Assembly (NCBI GenBank): GCA_046154695.1
Contig: JBJXFI010000191.1
Location: 1-19,476, forward strand
DNA: 19,476 bases
Reading direction: 5' to 3'
Source: DALYLB01 sp046154695
GTDB taxonomy: Bacteria > Acidobacteriota > Blastocatellia > RBC074
The notes beneath the pieces are model-generated. The model made no database searches and was not told the origin of the DNA. It worked only from the letters and a program-made list of their open reading frames with translations. Shown one piece after another: positions 7,540-16,500 of the stretch (position 1 is the stretch's first letter; each line of letters begins with the position of its first letter). Position numbers and translations under genes: made by a program.

Positions 7540-8660
7540 ATTCGTTTCGCGATGACGTCTTCGTAAAGGCGCTGGGTTTCGCGCGCGGCCCGCTCCCACG
7601 AGAATCGGGCGGCCTGTTCGGCGCCGGCCCGGATGAAGCGCGCGCGGACCGCCTCGTCATCGAGGAGCGTGGTCATCGCCCGCGTCAATTCCGCGGCGTC
7701 GCTCGGCGCATGCATCAGCCCCGCCTCTCCGACGACCTCCGGCAGGCTGGAGACGTTGCTGGCGATGACCGGCGCGCCGCAGGCCATCGCCTCCAGCGGC
7801 GGCAGGCCGAATCCCTCATAGAGCGAGGGATAGAGAAAAATCCGCGCCGCGGAGTAGAGCGCGGGCAGATCCGCGTCCTCGACATAACCCGTGAACCGGA
7901 CCATCTCCCGCAACTCCATCCGTTCGACCATGTGAAAGACCTCGTCGAAGAGCCAGCCGCGGCTCCCCGCCAGCACCAGTTGCGGGCGATGCGGCGTGGT
8001 CTTCAACAGATCGTCGTAGGCGCGAATCAGCGTCAGCAGGTTCTTGCGCGGCTCGATCGTCCCGACATAGAGCAGATAGGGCGCGCCAATCCCGTGCTTT
8101 TCGAGCACCGGCCGGCAGTCCGTCTCGGGAATCGGCCGCATGGTCCGCCGCGCGGCTTCGTGGATCACCCGGATTTTTTCGGGCGCGATGCGCAGAATCT
8201 CGATGATCTCGCGGCGCGTCCACTCGCTCGGCGCGATGATCGCGCCCGCGCGGCGCGCCATCAGCGGAATCCGCCGCTTGCCGCGCGTCACATTCGCCTG
8301 CTCGTGCGTGTGCCCCTGCGTGAAGAGAGACAGATCGTGGATCGTGACCACGGTCGGGCACGACGAGTAGACCGGAATGCAATAGTTCGTCCCGTGGAAC
8401 AGATCGAAGGGCGAAAGCTGCAGCATGGCGGGCAGCCCCGCCAGCCACCATTTGCGAAAAATCGATCGCACGGGAAAGAACTGCTTGCTCAAATTGTTCG
8501 GATGGCCATTGCTCGCGTCGAAGGCAAAATCGAAGGGGGAGAGCAGGACGTATTCGTGGTCGGAATGAATGTCCGCTAGCGAGTGTGCCAGCGCGTCCGT
8601 ATAATGCCCGATCCCGGTCTTCGCTGCGACCAGTGGTATGGCGTCAAGCGCGATTCGCAT
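7536..8660 (-). CDS. GT4-family glycosyltransferase
   Basis: This 374-residue protein has the GT-B fold arrangement of CAZy family GT4. N-terminal features are MRIALDAIPL and the KTGIGHY glycine loop (14-20). The C-terminal donor domain has LLYVGTIEPRKNLLTL (R205-K206), then YEGFGLPPLEAMACGAPVIA with the EX7E pair E282 and E290, and SLPEVVGEAGL. Retaining transfer from a nucleotide-sugar to a glycan or lipid acceptor is expected; the sugar cannot be told. It is the first gene of a minus-strand row and is coupled by ATGA to the coiled-coil methyltransferase. A 62-bp gap separates it from the divergent CmoB-like methyltransferase, so their promoters must lie back to back; TAAAAT near 8701 is the only promoter-like hexamer noticed. 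Confidence 0.93.
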   Translation of the reverse strand: MRIALDAIPLVAAKTGIGHYTDALAHSLADIHSDHEYVLLSPFDFAFDASNGHPNNLSKQFFPVRSIFRKWWLAGLPAMLQLSPFDLFHGTNYCIPVYSSCPTVVTIHDLSLFTQGHTHEQANVTRGKRRIPLMARRAGAIIAPSEWTRREIIEILRIAPEKIRVIHEAARRTMRPIPETDCRPVLEKHGIGAPYLLYVGTIEPRKNLLTLIRAYDDLLKTTPHRPQLVLAGSRGWLFDEVFHMVERMELREMVRFTGYVEDADLPALYSAARIFLYPSLYEGFGLPPLEAMACGAPVIASNVSSLPEVVGEAGLMHAPSDAAELTRAMTTLLDDEAVRARFIRAGAEQAARFSWERAARETQRLYEDVIAKRI

Positions 8661-8722
8661 AGACAGAGAAGATAACCCCGGGAAATCAAATGTTCAACCG
8701 TTAAAATGCGCGGCAATCAATC

Positions 8723-9754
8723 ATGAACGCGGAAGAGATACGAAAAAAGCTCGAACAGGACGCCGCCCGCTCGAACGCCGAGATGGCGGCCGGGTCGTGG
8801 TGGCACAGCATCGACCTCGGCGGGGGCGTGATCACGCCGGGGGTCCATCCGATCGAGGAGCTGCGGGACAACTACGCGCAATTCCGGCTGCCGGCGGACC
8901 TCTCGGGCCGGACCCTGCTCGACATCGGCTGCTGGGATGGCTTCTACAGCTTCGAATCGGAGCGGCGCGGCGCCCGCGTCACCTCCGTCGATTGCTGGCG
9001 GCCCGAGAACTTCTTCCGAGCGCGCGAGGCCCTGAAATCGAGCGCCGCCTTTCACGAGCTGAGCGTGTACGACGTGACCAAAGAGCGCCTCGGCTCGTTC
9101 GACCTGGTCCTCTTTCTCGGGGTGCTTTATCACCTGCGCCATCCGCTGCTCGCGCTGGAGCGGGTCTGCGAGGTGACGCGCGAGCTGGCGATCATCGAGA
9201 CCCACGTGATCGACAACATTCACGATTCGCCGAATCCGGTGATGGAGTTCTATGAGTTTGACGAACTGGGCGGCCAGTATGACAACTGGTGGGGGCCGAA
9301 CATCGCGTGTCTGACGCAGATGGCGCGCGCGGCGGGCTTCGCCCGCGTCGAGGCGCTCCGCGTGGAGCAGACCCGCGCGACGATCAAGGCCTATCGCCGC
9401 TGGGATGACAAACCGGGAGAGGTCTCCATGCGCCTTCGCCTGCGGGACGTCTTCAATGCGGTGACGCTCGACCAGCGCTTTCCGCGCCGGGGCCGCCACG
9501 CCTTTCTCGCCCTGCTGGTCGAGGGGCTGCCCGCGAGCGTCCGGCGCTGGGAGCCGCGCGTCGAGGTCGGGGGATTCGGCGCGCACGCGATTTATATCGG
9601 CCCCTCGGGAAACCCAGCCCACGCCGGACTGACCCAGATCAACGTCCCCGTCCCGCCCGGCGCCGATCTCGGCCCGGCCGATGTCCGCCTCTGGCACGAG
9701 GGCGAATTGTCGAACGATTGCCGCATCGATTTGATCGAGGGGATGCAGTGGTAG
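8723..9754 (+). CDS. CmoB-like methyltransferase with C-terminal Ig-like domain
   Basis: The product is 343 residues. The first 250 resemble the CmoB/DUF1698 class of SAM enzymes: WWHSIDLGGGVITPG (26-40), motif I LLDIGCWDGFYSFE (65-78), the Asp of VTSVD (90) and FDLVLFLGVLYHLRHPL (126-142). Residues about 262-337 form a separate beta-rich module, with VEVGGFGAHAIYIGP, then GLTQINVPVPPGAD and LSN, which looks like the IPT/TIG-type C-terminal domain abundant in Acidobacteria. CmoB itself is a tRNA carboxymethyltransferase; the glycosyltransferase next door and the beta module argue for a glycan or small-molecule substrate instead. No strong Shine-Dalgarno precedes the ATG. The stop is followed by the hairpins at 9851-9899. 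Confidence 0.85.
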   Translation: MNAEEIRKKLEQDAARSNAEMAAGSWWHSIDLGGGVITPGVHPIEELRDNYAQFRLPADLSGRTLLDIGCWDGFYSFESERRGARVTSVDCWRPENFFRAREALKSSAAFHELSVYDVTKERLGSFDLVLFLGVLYHLRHPLLALERVCEVTRELAIIETHVIDNIHDSPNPVMEFYEFDELGGQYDNWWGPNIACLTQMARAAGFARVEALRVEQTRATIKAYRRWDDKPGEVSMRLRLRDVFNAVTLDQRFPRRGRHAFLALLVEGLPASVRRWEPRVEVGGFGAHAIYIGPSGNPAHAGLTQINVPVPPGADLGPADVRLWHEGELSNDCRIDLIEGMQW

Positions 9755-9850
9755 TGGAATTGGGCAGTTGACCGGGCGCCGCCCGATGAGTCCCATCAGT
9801 CCCATCACATCTCATTCCCTAAAACTGTCTGGAGAACGCCCCCGGGATGT

Positions 9851-9864
9851 TGGAAAGGTTTCCA
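9851..9864. repeat. Small palindrome TGGAAA-GG-TTTCCA
   Basis: TGGAAA and TTTCCA flank GG. The same GGTTTCCA/TGGAAACC words form the arms of the larger repeat at 12593-12657, so this may be a decayed relative. It lies just ahead of the terminator hairpin. Confidence 0.4.
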
Positions 9865-9872
9865 GCAAAGAT

Positions 9873-9899
9873 GTGTCGCGGTTTTTTGCCCCGCGACAC
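9873..9899. terminator. Terminator-like hairpin between convergent genes
   Basis: GTGTCGCGG (9873-9881) pairs perfectly with CCGCGACAC (9891-9899). The loop contains TTTTTT. It lies between the CmoB-like gene and the convergent glycine-zipper gene and ends 3 bp from the latter's stop. The T-run is inside the loop rather than after the stem, so termination is likely but not canonical. Confidence 0.55.
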
Positions 9900-9902
9900 G
9901 CT

Positions 9903-10592
9903 TCAGCGTTCGTTATTGAAGGCCGGCAGCGAGACTTCGCGCTCAAACCGGATGCGCAGGATGGTGCCCGCTTCGAGCTTGATGTCGTTTCCCTTGGTTG
10001 TCAGGACGCCGCCGAGCACGCCGCCGCCGATGCCGCCCGCGACGCCGCCGATGCCGCCCCCGGCCGCGCCGATCAGGATGCCGCCGAGGCTGCCGATGCC
10101 GCCGCCGATGCCGGCGTTGCGCGCCGTGCGCGTGCCCGAACGCCCGCCCCCGACCTTGCCCTCGTCATCCTTTGATCGCAGCTTCTCATCGTTGGCGAAA
10201 TCATCGATCGCGGTCACGATCGTCGAGATCTTCTCCGCGCCATAGGACATTCTCATCGTTTCGAAGACGACCGTCATCGTCGCCTCTTTCTGCGGCCGCT
10301 TGGCGGCCTGCACCTGGGTGACGCGCCCGATGAACTCCGTCCCGCGCGGAATCGCCACGCGCCCGTCTGTCCCTCGCACCGGCTCGTGCAGCACGCCGAT
10401 CACCTCATCGCCCACCTCGCTGATCTTTGAATGAAGGCGCGTCTGCAGCGAGAGCTTCGCGGAAGTTCCCTGCGCGATGATGACGTTGTCGGGGCCGGTC
10501 TCCCGGGCCTCTTCCGTTTTTTGCGCGTTGGCGTTGGGGGCGGCGCAGAGCAGCGCCAGTCCGGCGAGCAGGATGGTGTACAGCGGTTTCAT
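9903..10592 (-). CDS. Secreted glycine-zipper protein
   Basis: This 229-residue protein starts with a clear signal peptide (MKPLYTILLAGLALLCAAPN, cleavage near ANA-Q at 23-24). The mature N-terminal domain (about 36-130) has VIIAQGTSAKLSLQTRLHSK, GDEVIGVLHEPV and VAIPRGTEFIGRVTQVQAA, a beta-rich pattern shared by exported Acidobacterial proteins of unknown role. Residues 161-196 are a glycine-zipper run (IGGGIGSLGG, IGGVAGGIGGG) able to pack into a membrane as a helical hairpin. A short strand LEAGTILRIRFEREV closes the protein. The ribosome site GGAGGG lies six bases before the ATG. The product is probably periplasmic or outer-membrane associated. It follows the small Tudor-like gene by 20 bp, as in an operon. 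Confidence 0.83.
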   Translation of the reverse strand: MKPLYTILLAGLALLCAAPNANAQKTEEARETGPDNVIIAQGTSAKLSLQTRLHSKISEVGDEVIGVLHEPVRGTDGRVAIPRGTEFIGRVTQVQAAKRPQKEATMTVVFETMRMSYGAEKISTIVTAIDDFANDEKLRSKDDEGKVGGGRSGTRTARNAGIGGGIGSLGGILIGAAGGGIGGVAGGIGGGVLGGVLTTKGNDIKLEAGTILRIRFEREVSLPAFNNER

Positions 10593-10612
10593 TAGATCCC
10601 TCCAAAATTACA

Positions 10613-10912
10613 TCACGAGCGGCGTTTTCGCTCACTGCGAAAGAGTTGATCAATTTCGGCATCACGGATGCGTCCGCGGTCTGAACGTTGTTCCTCGAGT
10701 TCGCTTGCACCGGAGGCGCGGCGGAGCAGGCGAAGGGCGCCGTCGCGGGATTTTTTGACTTCGCGGCGGCCGTCCTCGAAGAGGATTTCGACGGCGGCGC
10801 CGGCTTCGAGCAGGCGGGTGATTTCGCCATAGACGATTCCGGAGCCGAAGGTATACGAGATCTCGTCGCCGACCCCGTATGTGACATTTCGTGCTTTGTT
10901 CGATCCGACCAT
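10613..10912 (-). CDS. Small basic protein with Tudor/SH3-like fold
   Basis: This is a 99-residue hypothetical protein. Residues about 12-62 (YGVGDEISYTFGSGIVYGEI, then AAVEILFEDGRREVKK) read as a small five-strand barrel similar in pattern to Tudor/KOW or DUF2945-like domains: a V-G-D start, then G-x-V-x-G, then a hydrophobic strand ending in a basic patch. The C-terminal 35 residues are strongly charged and probably helical. Binding of nucleic acid or protein is a guess. GAGG sits nine bases upstream of the ATG, and the gene fits exactly between its neighbours on the same strand, which supports it being real. Confidence 0.65.
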   Translation of the reverse strand: MVGSNKARNVTYGVGDEISYTFGSGIVYGEITRLLEAGAAVEILFEDGRREVKKSRDGALRLLRRASGASELEEQRSDRGRIRDAEIDQLFRSERKRRS

Positions 10913-10936
10913 ATGTGGTTTCCTCGGAAAAGATTT

Positions 10937-10977
10937 GGAGCTTCGCCTTCAGGCCATGGGCTTGAAGGCGGAACGCC
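10937..10977. repeat. Dispersed-type inverted repeat (GCCTTCA-GCC core)
   Basis: GGAGCTTCGCCTTCAGGCC (10937-10955) and 10958-10977 pair imperfectly, with a near-perfect GCCTTCA.GCC stem. The first arm resembles the arm at 4-20. It fills the gap between the histidine phosphatase gene and the Tudor-like gene. Confidence 0.65.
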
Positions 10978-11015
10978 ATGCGGAAAAGGCCGCGGTGATT
11001 ATACGCCAACCTGGC

Positions 11016-11735
<720 letters not shown>

Positions 11736-11746
11736 ATGTTTAGAAT

Positions 11747-11799
11747 GATGAATGATGAATGATGAATAAAGAGCACGCATTCATCATTCATCATTCATC
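11747..11799. repeat. 21-bp perfect inverted repeat of GATGAAT units
   Basis: Arms 11747-11767 and 11779-11799 are exact reverse complements built from three repeated GATGAAT-type heptads, with an 11-base loop. The second arm contains the last codons and stop of the SDR gene (ATG AAT GAT GAA TGA). It would form a strong hairpin in the SDR-phosphatase message. The sequence is unlike the GC-rich surroundings. Confidence 0.85.
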
Positions 11800-12572
11800 G
11801 TTTCGTTCCGCGCCTGCAGCTTGCGCATGCCGCGCAGCCACCGGTCGTAATCGTTCGCCTTGTTCTGGAGGAATTTCGCGACCTCGGGATGGGGGAGGAC
11901 CAGGAACTTCTCGGCGGCGAGCGTCTGAATGACGGCCTCGGCGACCGCTTCCGGCTCGATGGCATGTTCGAGCAGGAAGGCGCTCGGTCCGTTCTCCGCG
12001 GCGTCGCGCAGCATGTTGGTCCGCACGCCCTGGGGGCAGAGGCACGAGACGCCGATGCCGCGATCGCCGTAGGTGATCGCCAGCCACTCGGCGAAGGCGA
12101 CGGCGGCGTGCTTCGTCACCGAATAGGGCGCGGAGCCGATCTGGGTCAGCAGCCCCGCGGCCGAAGCCGTGTTGAGCAGGTAGCCGCTGCCGCGATCGAG
12201 CATCTGCGGCAGGACTGCGCGCGCCGCGAAGATATGCGCCATGACGTTCACGTCCATGATCCGCCGCCACGCTTCATTCGACACCTCCTCGAAGCCCGGC
12301 ACGCCGCCGATTCCGGCGTTCGAGCAGAAGAGGTCGATCGGGCCGTGCGCTTCGTTCGTCCTGCGCACCAGTTCGATGACATCATCCTCGCTGCCGACAT
12401 CGGTGCGAATGGCGAGGCCTTCGATCTCGGCCGCGACCCGGCACGCGCCCTCGAAATCCAGATCCGACACGACGACGGCGCGCGCGCCCTCCGCCGCGAA
12501 CCGCTTGCATAGCGCGCGGCCGATTCCATTCGCGCCGCCGGTGACGACGACGACTTTGTTCCGCAGGTTCAT
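11784..12572 (-). CDS. Short-chain dehydrogenase/reductase
   Basis: This 262-residue classical SDR has VVVVTGGANGIGRALC (TGGANGIG 11-18) for the dinucleotide, an Asp at the end of the second strand (VVVSDLD, D37) that suggests NAD preference, LFCSNAGIGG (NAG 85-87), catalytic Ser137 (NTASAAG) and Y150-S-V-T-K154. The substrate pocket after VSCLCPQGVRTNM is of a general type, and the alcohol or ketone substrate is not predictable. A GGAGGAG ribosome site supports the start. The last four residues, MNDE, and the stop are read from the 21-bp inverted repeat, so the native C-terminus may have been changed by that element. Upstream are a TATAAT on the minus strand and a large palindrome that would fall in its leader. 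Confidence 0.93.
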   Translation of the reverse strand: MNLRNKVVVVTGGANGIGRALCKRFAAEGARAVVVSDLDFEGACRVAAEIEGLAIRTDVGSEDDVIELVRRTNEAHGPIDLFCSNAGIGGVPGFEEVSNEAWRRIMDVNVMAHIFAARAVLPQMLDRGSGYLLNTASAAGLLTQIGSAPYSVTKHAAVAFAEWLAITYGDRGIGVSCLCPQGVRTNMLRDAAENGPSAFLLEHAIEPEAVAEAVIQTLAAEKFLVLPHPEVAKFLQNKANDYDRWLRGMRKLQARNETMNDE

Positions 12573-12592
12573 CTGGTCGCTCCTCCATCAAG

Positions 12593-12657
12593 GTGTGGAA
12601 CCGGTTTCCAACCGGTCCGTCTCGGCCGGAGCGGGGCCGGTTGGAAACCGGCCCCAC
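12593..12657. repeat. Large palindrome, CCGGTTTCCAACCGG type
   Basis: The 12593-12618 arm contains GGAACCGGTTTCCAACCGG and the 12633-12657 arm contains GGCCGGTTGGAAACCGG. The two pair along most of their length and each arm is also partly self-complementary. It is a dispersed-element type of repeat in the 166-bp divergent gap between the SDR and methyltransferase genes. Confidence 0.75.
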
Positions 12658-12663
12658 GCCCGC

Positions 12664-12669
12664 ATTATA
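12664..12669 (-). promoter_or_regulatory. Possible -10 box for the SDR gene
   Basis: The minus strand reads TATAAT, an exact sigma-70-type -10 hexamer in a GC-rich setting. No good -35 was found 16-18 bases upstream. If used, the palindrome at 12593-12657 would be in the 5' untranslated leader. Confidence 0.3.
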
Positions 12670-12700
12670 GCCGCCGCGGCGCTTTTTCGCCGAATGAAGA

Positions 12701-12729
12701 TTGTCTTGCTGTGAACGCTGCAGTACATT
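12701..12729 (+). promoter_or_regulatory. Possible promoter for a leaderless methyltransferase mRNA
   Basis: TTGTCT (12701-12706) and TACATT (12724-12729) are spaced by exactly 17 bases. The -10 ends nine bases before the ATG at 12739 and no Shine-Dalgarno precedes that ATG, so transcription would begin at or very near the start codon. Confidence 0.35.
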
Positions 12730-12738
12730 GACGCTCGA

Positions 12739-13479
12739 ATGGCTACTGAGAGCATCTTTTCCGATTACGACCGCTTTGCGTGGTTCTATAACCTGTACTG
12801 GGGCGGGGAATTCAGCCGCCCGGCGCTCTCACTCTACAATTCACTGCTCTATCCGCACCTGCCGCCCAGCGCGCGGGTGCTCGATCTCTGCTGCGGGACG
12901 GGGCAGATCGCGCACGGCGTTTCGGAGCAGGGCTATCGCGTCACGGGGATCGACGGGTCGGAGGCGATGCTGAAATTCGCCCGGAAGAACGCTCCGGCGG
13001 TCGAATTTCTGCAGGCGGACGCCCGCGCATTTACGCTTCCCGGAAAGGTTCACGCGGTGATCTCCGCGTTCGACAGCCTGAATCACATCATGCGGGTCGA
13101 TGAGCTGAAGATGGTCTTCCGGAACGTCCACGCCGTTTTGGAGAAGGACGGAATCTTTCTCTTCGATCTCAATCTCGAGGATGAGAACGACATCGCACCG
13201 AGCGCGGTCGATATTGTCGAGGAGGATCACGTCTGTGTGGTTCGCGCCTCGTACAACCCGAAGGAGAAGCTCAAACGATACGACGCGACCATGTTCCGCC
13301 TGGAAGACGGGCAATGGCGGCGCTCGGATCTGACGCTTTACCAGCAATATTACGAAAACGAAGAAGTCCTGTCGGCGCTCGCCGAGTGCGGGTTCGCGCG
13401 GGTGAAGGCCTATGACGCGAGGCGCGAGTTCGGATTCACGGTGAGCGATGGGCGGATGTTCTATTTTGCCAGAATGTGA
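12739..13479 (+). CDS. Class I SAM-dependent methyltransferase
   Basis: This 246-residue protein has the standard Rossmann methyltransferase core: RVLDLCCGTGQIAHGV (46-61, motif I), VTGIDGSEAMLKFAR with the ribose-binding Asp72, FLQADARAF, and AVISAFDSLNHI (106-117), a pattern common in small-molecule methyltransferases. The C-terminal half, with LTLYQQYYENEEVLSALAECGF, is the usual cap of this group. The substrate is unknown. No ribosome site is visible upstream of the ATG, and a promoter-like pair ends nine bases away. The next gene on the same strand, the hydrolase-CHAT protein, begins 99 bp downstream and may have its own promoter, so an operon is possible but not shown. Confidence 0.9.
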   Translation: MATESIFSDYDRFAWFYNLYWGGEFSRPALSLYNSLLYPHLPPSARVLDLCCGTGQIAHGVSEQGYRVTGIDGSEAMLKFARKNAPAVEFLQADARAFTLPGKVHAVISAFDSLNHIMRVDELKMVFRNVHAVLEKDGIFLFDLNLEDENDIAPSAVDIVEEDHVCVVRASYNPKEKLKRYDATMFRLEDGQWRRSDLTLYQQYYENEEVLSALAECGFARVKAYDARREFGFTVSDGRMFYFARM

Positions 13480-13505
13480 CCGGGCGTCGAATGCGCCGAA
13501 CGCAA

Positions 13506-13534
13506 TTGACGCTCCGCGCAAAGACGAGGATGAT
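13506..13534 (+). promoter_or_regulatory. Possible promoter of the hydrolase-CHAT gene
   Basis: TTGACG (13506-13511) and GATGAT (13529-13534) are 17 bases apart, about 45 bases before the ATG at 13579. The -35 agrees well with consensus and the -10 only weakly. The word ATTGACGCTC here also occurs at 12727-12736 upstream of the preceding gene. Confidence 0.3.
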
Positions 13535-13578
13535 TGCCGCGGCGCGGTGTCGCTACTCAGACCAACCCTAGAGGAAAT

Positions 13579-16500
13579 ATGGAAACCACATTGTTACTCC
13601 CTGGAAAAGAAGACATCTCGGTCCGGACCGATGCCGGATTGGAGCGGTTCGACTTTCTGAAGGTCGATATGAAGACGGCCCGGATCGTCGATGGGGTCTC
13701 GCGCGACGCGGGGGCCGCGGGGTTCACGCCGCCGGTGAAGGAGGCGAGCGACGACGATCTCGTCGAGATGGAGTTCGAGAACAACGGCCGCAAATGGAAG
13801 CAGTGGACGACGGTTGGGCAGTTGCGGAGCGATTTCGCCCGGTCCGGGGGGATGACGATCAATCGCGACGGGCGGCAGGAGCTGAGCATCCCCTACGCCT
13901 GGGAGGCGAGCGACAAGACGCGATTCGGCGTCACCGAGATCGCTCTCAAGACGCTGAAAATCTTCGGCATCGACATCGATATCAAGGGGAAGGTCATCGA
14001 CAAGATCGCGGATCCGGCGGCGAAGAGCGCGGCGGCGGCGCTTGCCGAGTTTTTCGAATCGCAGATCGAAAAACTCCACGCATTCGGCCTCTATCGATTC
14101 GACAAGCTGCCGGAGGTCGGGGAGCTCATCAAGGACCCGGCCAGGCTGGCGGGGGGCGAACCGCTGCTGCTCTTCATCCACGGGACGGCGTCGAGCAGCG
14201 CGGGCAGCTTCAGCAAGCTTGCGGGCAGGGACGAGTGGGAGCTGCTGCGCCGGCAGTATGGAAACCGGATCATTGCGCTGGAGCATCGGACTTTCAGCGT
14301 CACACCGGTTCAGAACGCGCTCGATGTCGCGATGCTGCTGCCGGAGGGGGCGCGCCTGCACATCGTCTCCCACTCGCGCGGCGGGCTGGTCGGCGATCTG
14401 CTCTGCCTCGGGCAGGCAGCCGCGAGCAAGGCGAAGTTCGATGAGCTGACCGCGAGCTTCACGGGCGAAAAGGACGAGGCGCGCGCCGCGGAGCGGGAGA
14501 AGCAGCGCCAGCAGCTCAAACAGCTCTGGGATCTGCTTGACCGGAAGAAGATCCGGGTGGAGCGGTTCGTTCGCGTCGCCTGTCCCGCGCGGGGGACCAC
14601 GCTGGCCTCGAAGCGCATGGATGTGCTGGCTTCGGCCCTGATCAATGCCGTGGGCTTCATCCCGGGCGTCAAGGGAAACCCGTTCGTCGAGCTGACCTAC
14701 GATCTGGCCAAGGCGACGCTGCTCGCCCTGGTCAAACAGCGGGCCGATCCGCGTTCGCTGCCGGGGATCGAGGCGATGATTCCCGATTCTCCGATCGTCG
14801 AGTTTCTCAATCACAGCGAACTCATCACGCAGGCGGACCTGGCGGTGATCGCCGGGGATATCGAGGTCGGCAGCCTCAAGCTGACCATCCCTGCATTGAT
14901 CGGAAACTCCTTCTTCTGGGCGCAGAACGATCTGGTCGTCAACACGCGCTCGATGTCCGAGGGCATACGGCGGGAAAAAGGGGCCGTCCAGTATTTCGAT
15001 CAGGGGGCGGGCGTCAGCCATTTCAACTACTTTGTCAATGACGAAACGCGCCGGATGATGCAGCGATGGCTGATGAAGGAGGATTCCGACCGGATCGCCG
15101 GGTTCAAGGAGGTCTTGCGCGAGGCGCGCGTCGCGCGCGATGGGCGCATCGAGCAATGGCTGGAGGAGGAGGAGAAGCCGGCCGAACTGTTCGAGCCCTA
15201 CACGATGAAGGTCTCGATCTCGCATGGCGATCTGCGCCACGCAAAATATCCCGTCGCCGTGGGCCATTATGACGGGGACGGCATCGTCGGCGCGGAGAAG
15301 TATCTCGACTGGCAGTTGGGCCAGCGCCTGTCGAAGCGGGCGGCGATGAAGCTCTACCCCGGCCCGGTCGGGACGGCCGAGGTGATTCTGGGGGACGATA
15401 AATCGGCGCCCGCGGGCGCGCTGGTGATCGGCCTCGGCGAGATGGGGCAGCTCACGCCGGAGATCGTCCGCGCGGGCGTGGCGACCGCCGCGCTGCGCTA
15501 TGCCGCATCGGTCTATGAAAACGGGGAGGAGGAGAGCGGATCGGGATGGCGGTCGGCGGCCTTTAGCTCGCTCCTGATCGGATCGTATGGCGGGAACGCA
15601 TTGCGAATGAAGGACTCCATCTCGGCGCTCATTCAGGGGGCGATGCAGGCCAATCGCATTCTGCAGGAGCAGGGCTTGTGGTCGAAGGTCCGGATCGATC
15701 ATCTCGAGGTGGTCGAGATCTATGAAGATTGCGCCATCGAATCGATCCACGCCGCGCATCGCATCAGCAAGGATCCGCCCCTCGATTTCACCGACAGGGT
15801 GAAGATCAAGATCGAGCCCCGGGAGCTGGTCGGCATCGGAGGCGGCCGCTATCAGCGTCCGCCGAGCGATTACGACACGTATTGGTGGAGCCGGATCCAG
15901 GTCTCGGCCGCGCGGGATCCTCGCACCGGGCAGGATGGCGGCCTCGAATTTCTGCTGCTGACCGACCGCGCCCGCGCGGAGGCCTCGACCCAGGGAACCC
16001 AGCGGCAACTGGTCGATCAGATGGTCGGCAGGGCGATCGATGACACGCGATACGACCCGAAGCTCTCCTGCTCCCTCTTCGAGCTGCTGATCCCCAACGC
16101 GCTCAAGGATCATGCCGAGAACGTGCAATTGCTGGTCGATCGCGATTCGGCGCAGTACCCCTGGGAGCTGCTGGCCGAGCGGTCGCAGCCCGACAGGCCC
16201 CTGGCGACGCGCTTCGGCATTCTTCGCCAGTTCAAATCGGATGACGGCCGGCAACGACCGCAATCCTCGCGCGGCGCCGAGGCGCTGGTCATCGGCGACA
16301 CCATCAATTCGGGGCTCGCCAAACTCGAAGGCGCGCAGGCCGAGGCGAAGCGCGTGGCTGAACTGCTTCGCGGCAGCCGCTACAACGTCGCCGAGCTGAT
16401 CGAGAAGGACGGCCAGGCGATCATCAATGAGCTCTTCGCGCGGGAATACCGGATCCTGCATATCGCCGCCCACGGGGATTTCGACCCCGAGGACCCGAAC

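Noticed and set aside
6022..7566. 514-codon open frame opposite the coiled-coil methyltransferase
   Set aside because: It has no recognisable motif, whereas the minus strand has a coupled start and methyltransferase motifs.
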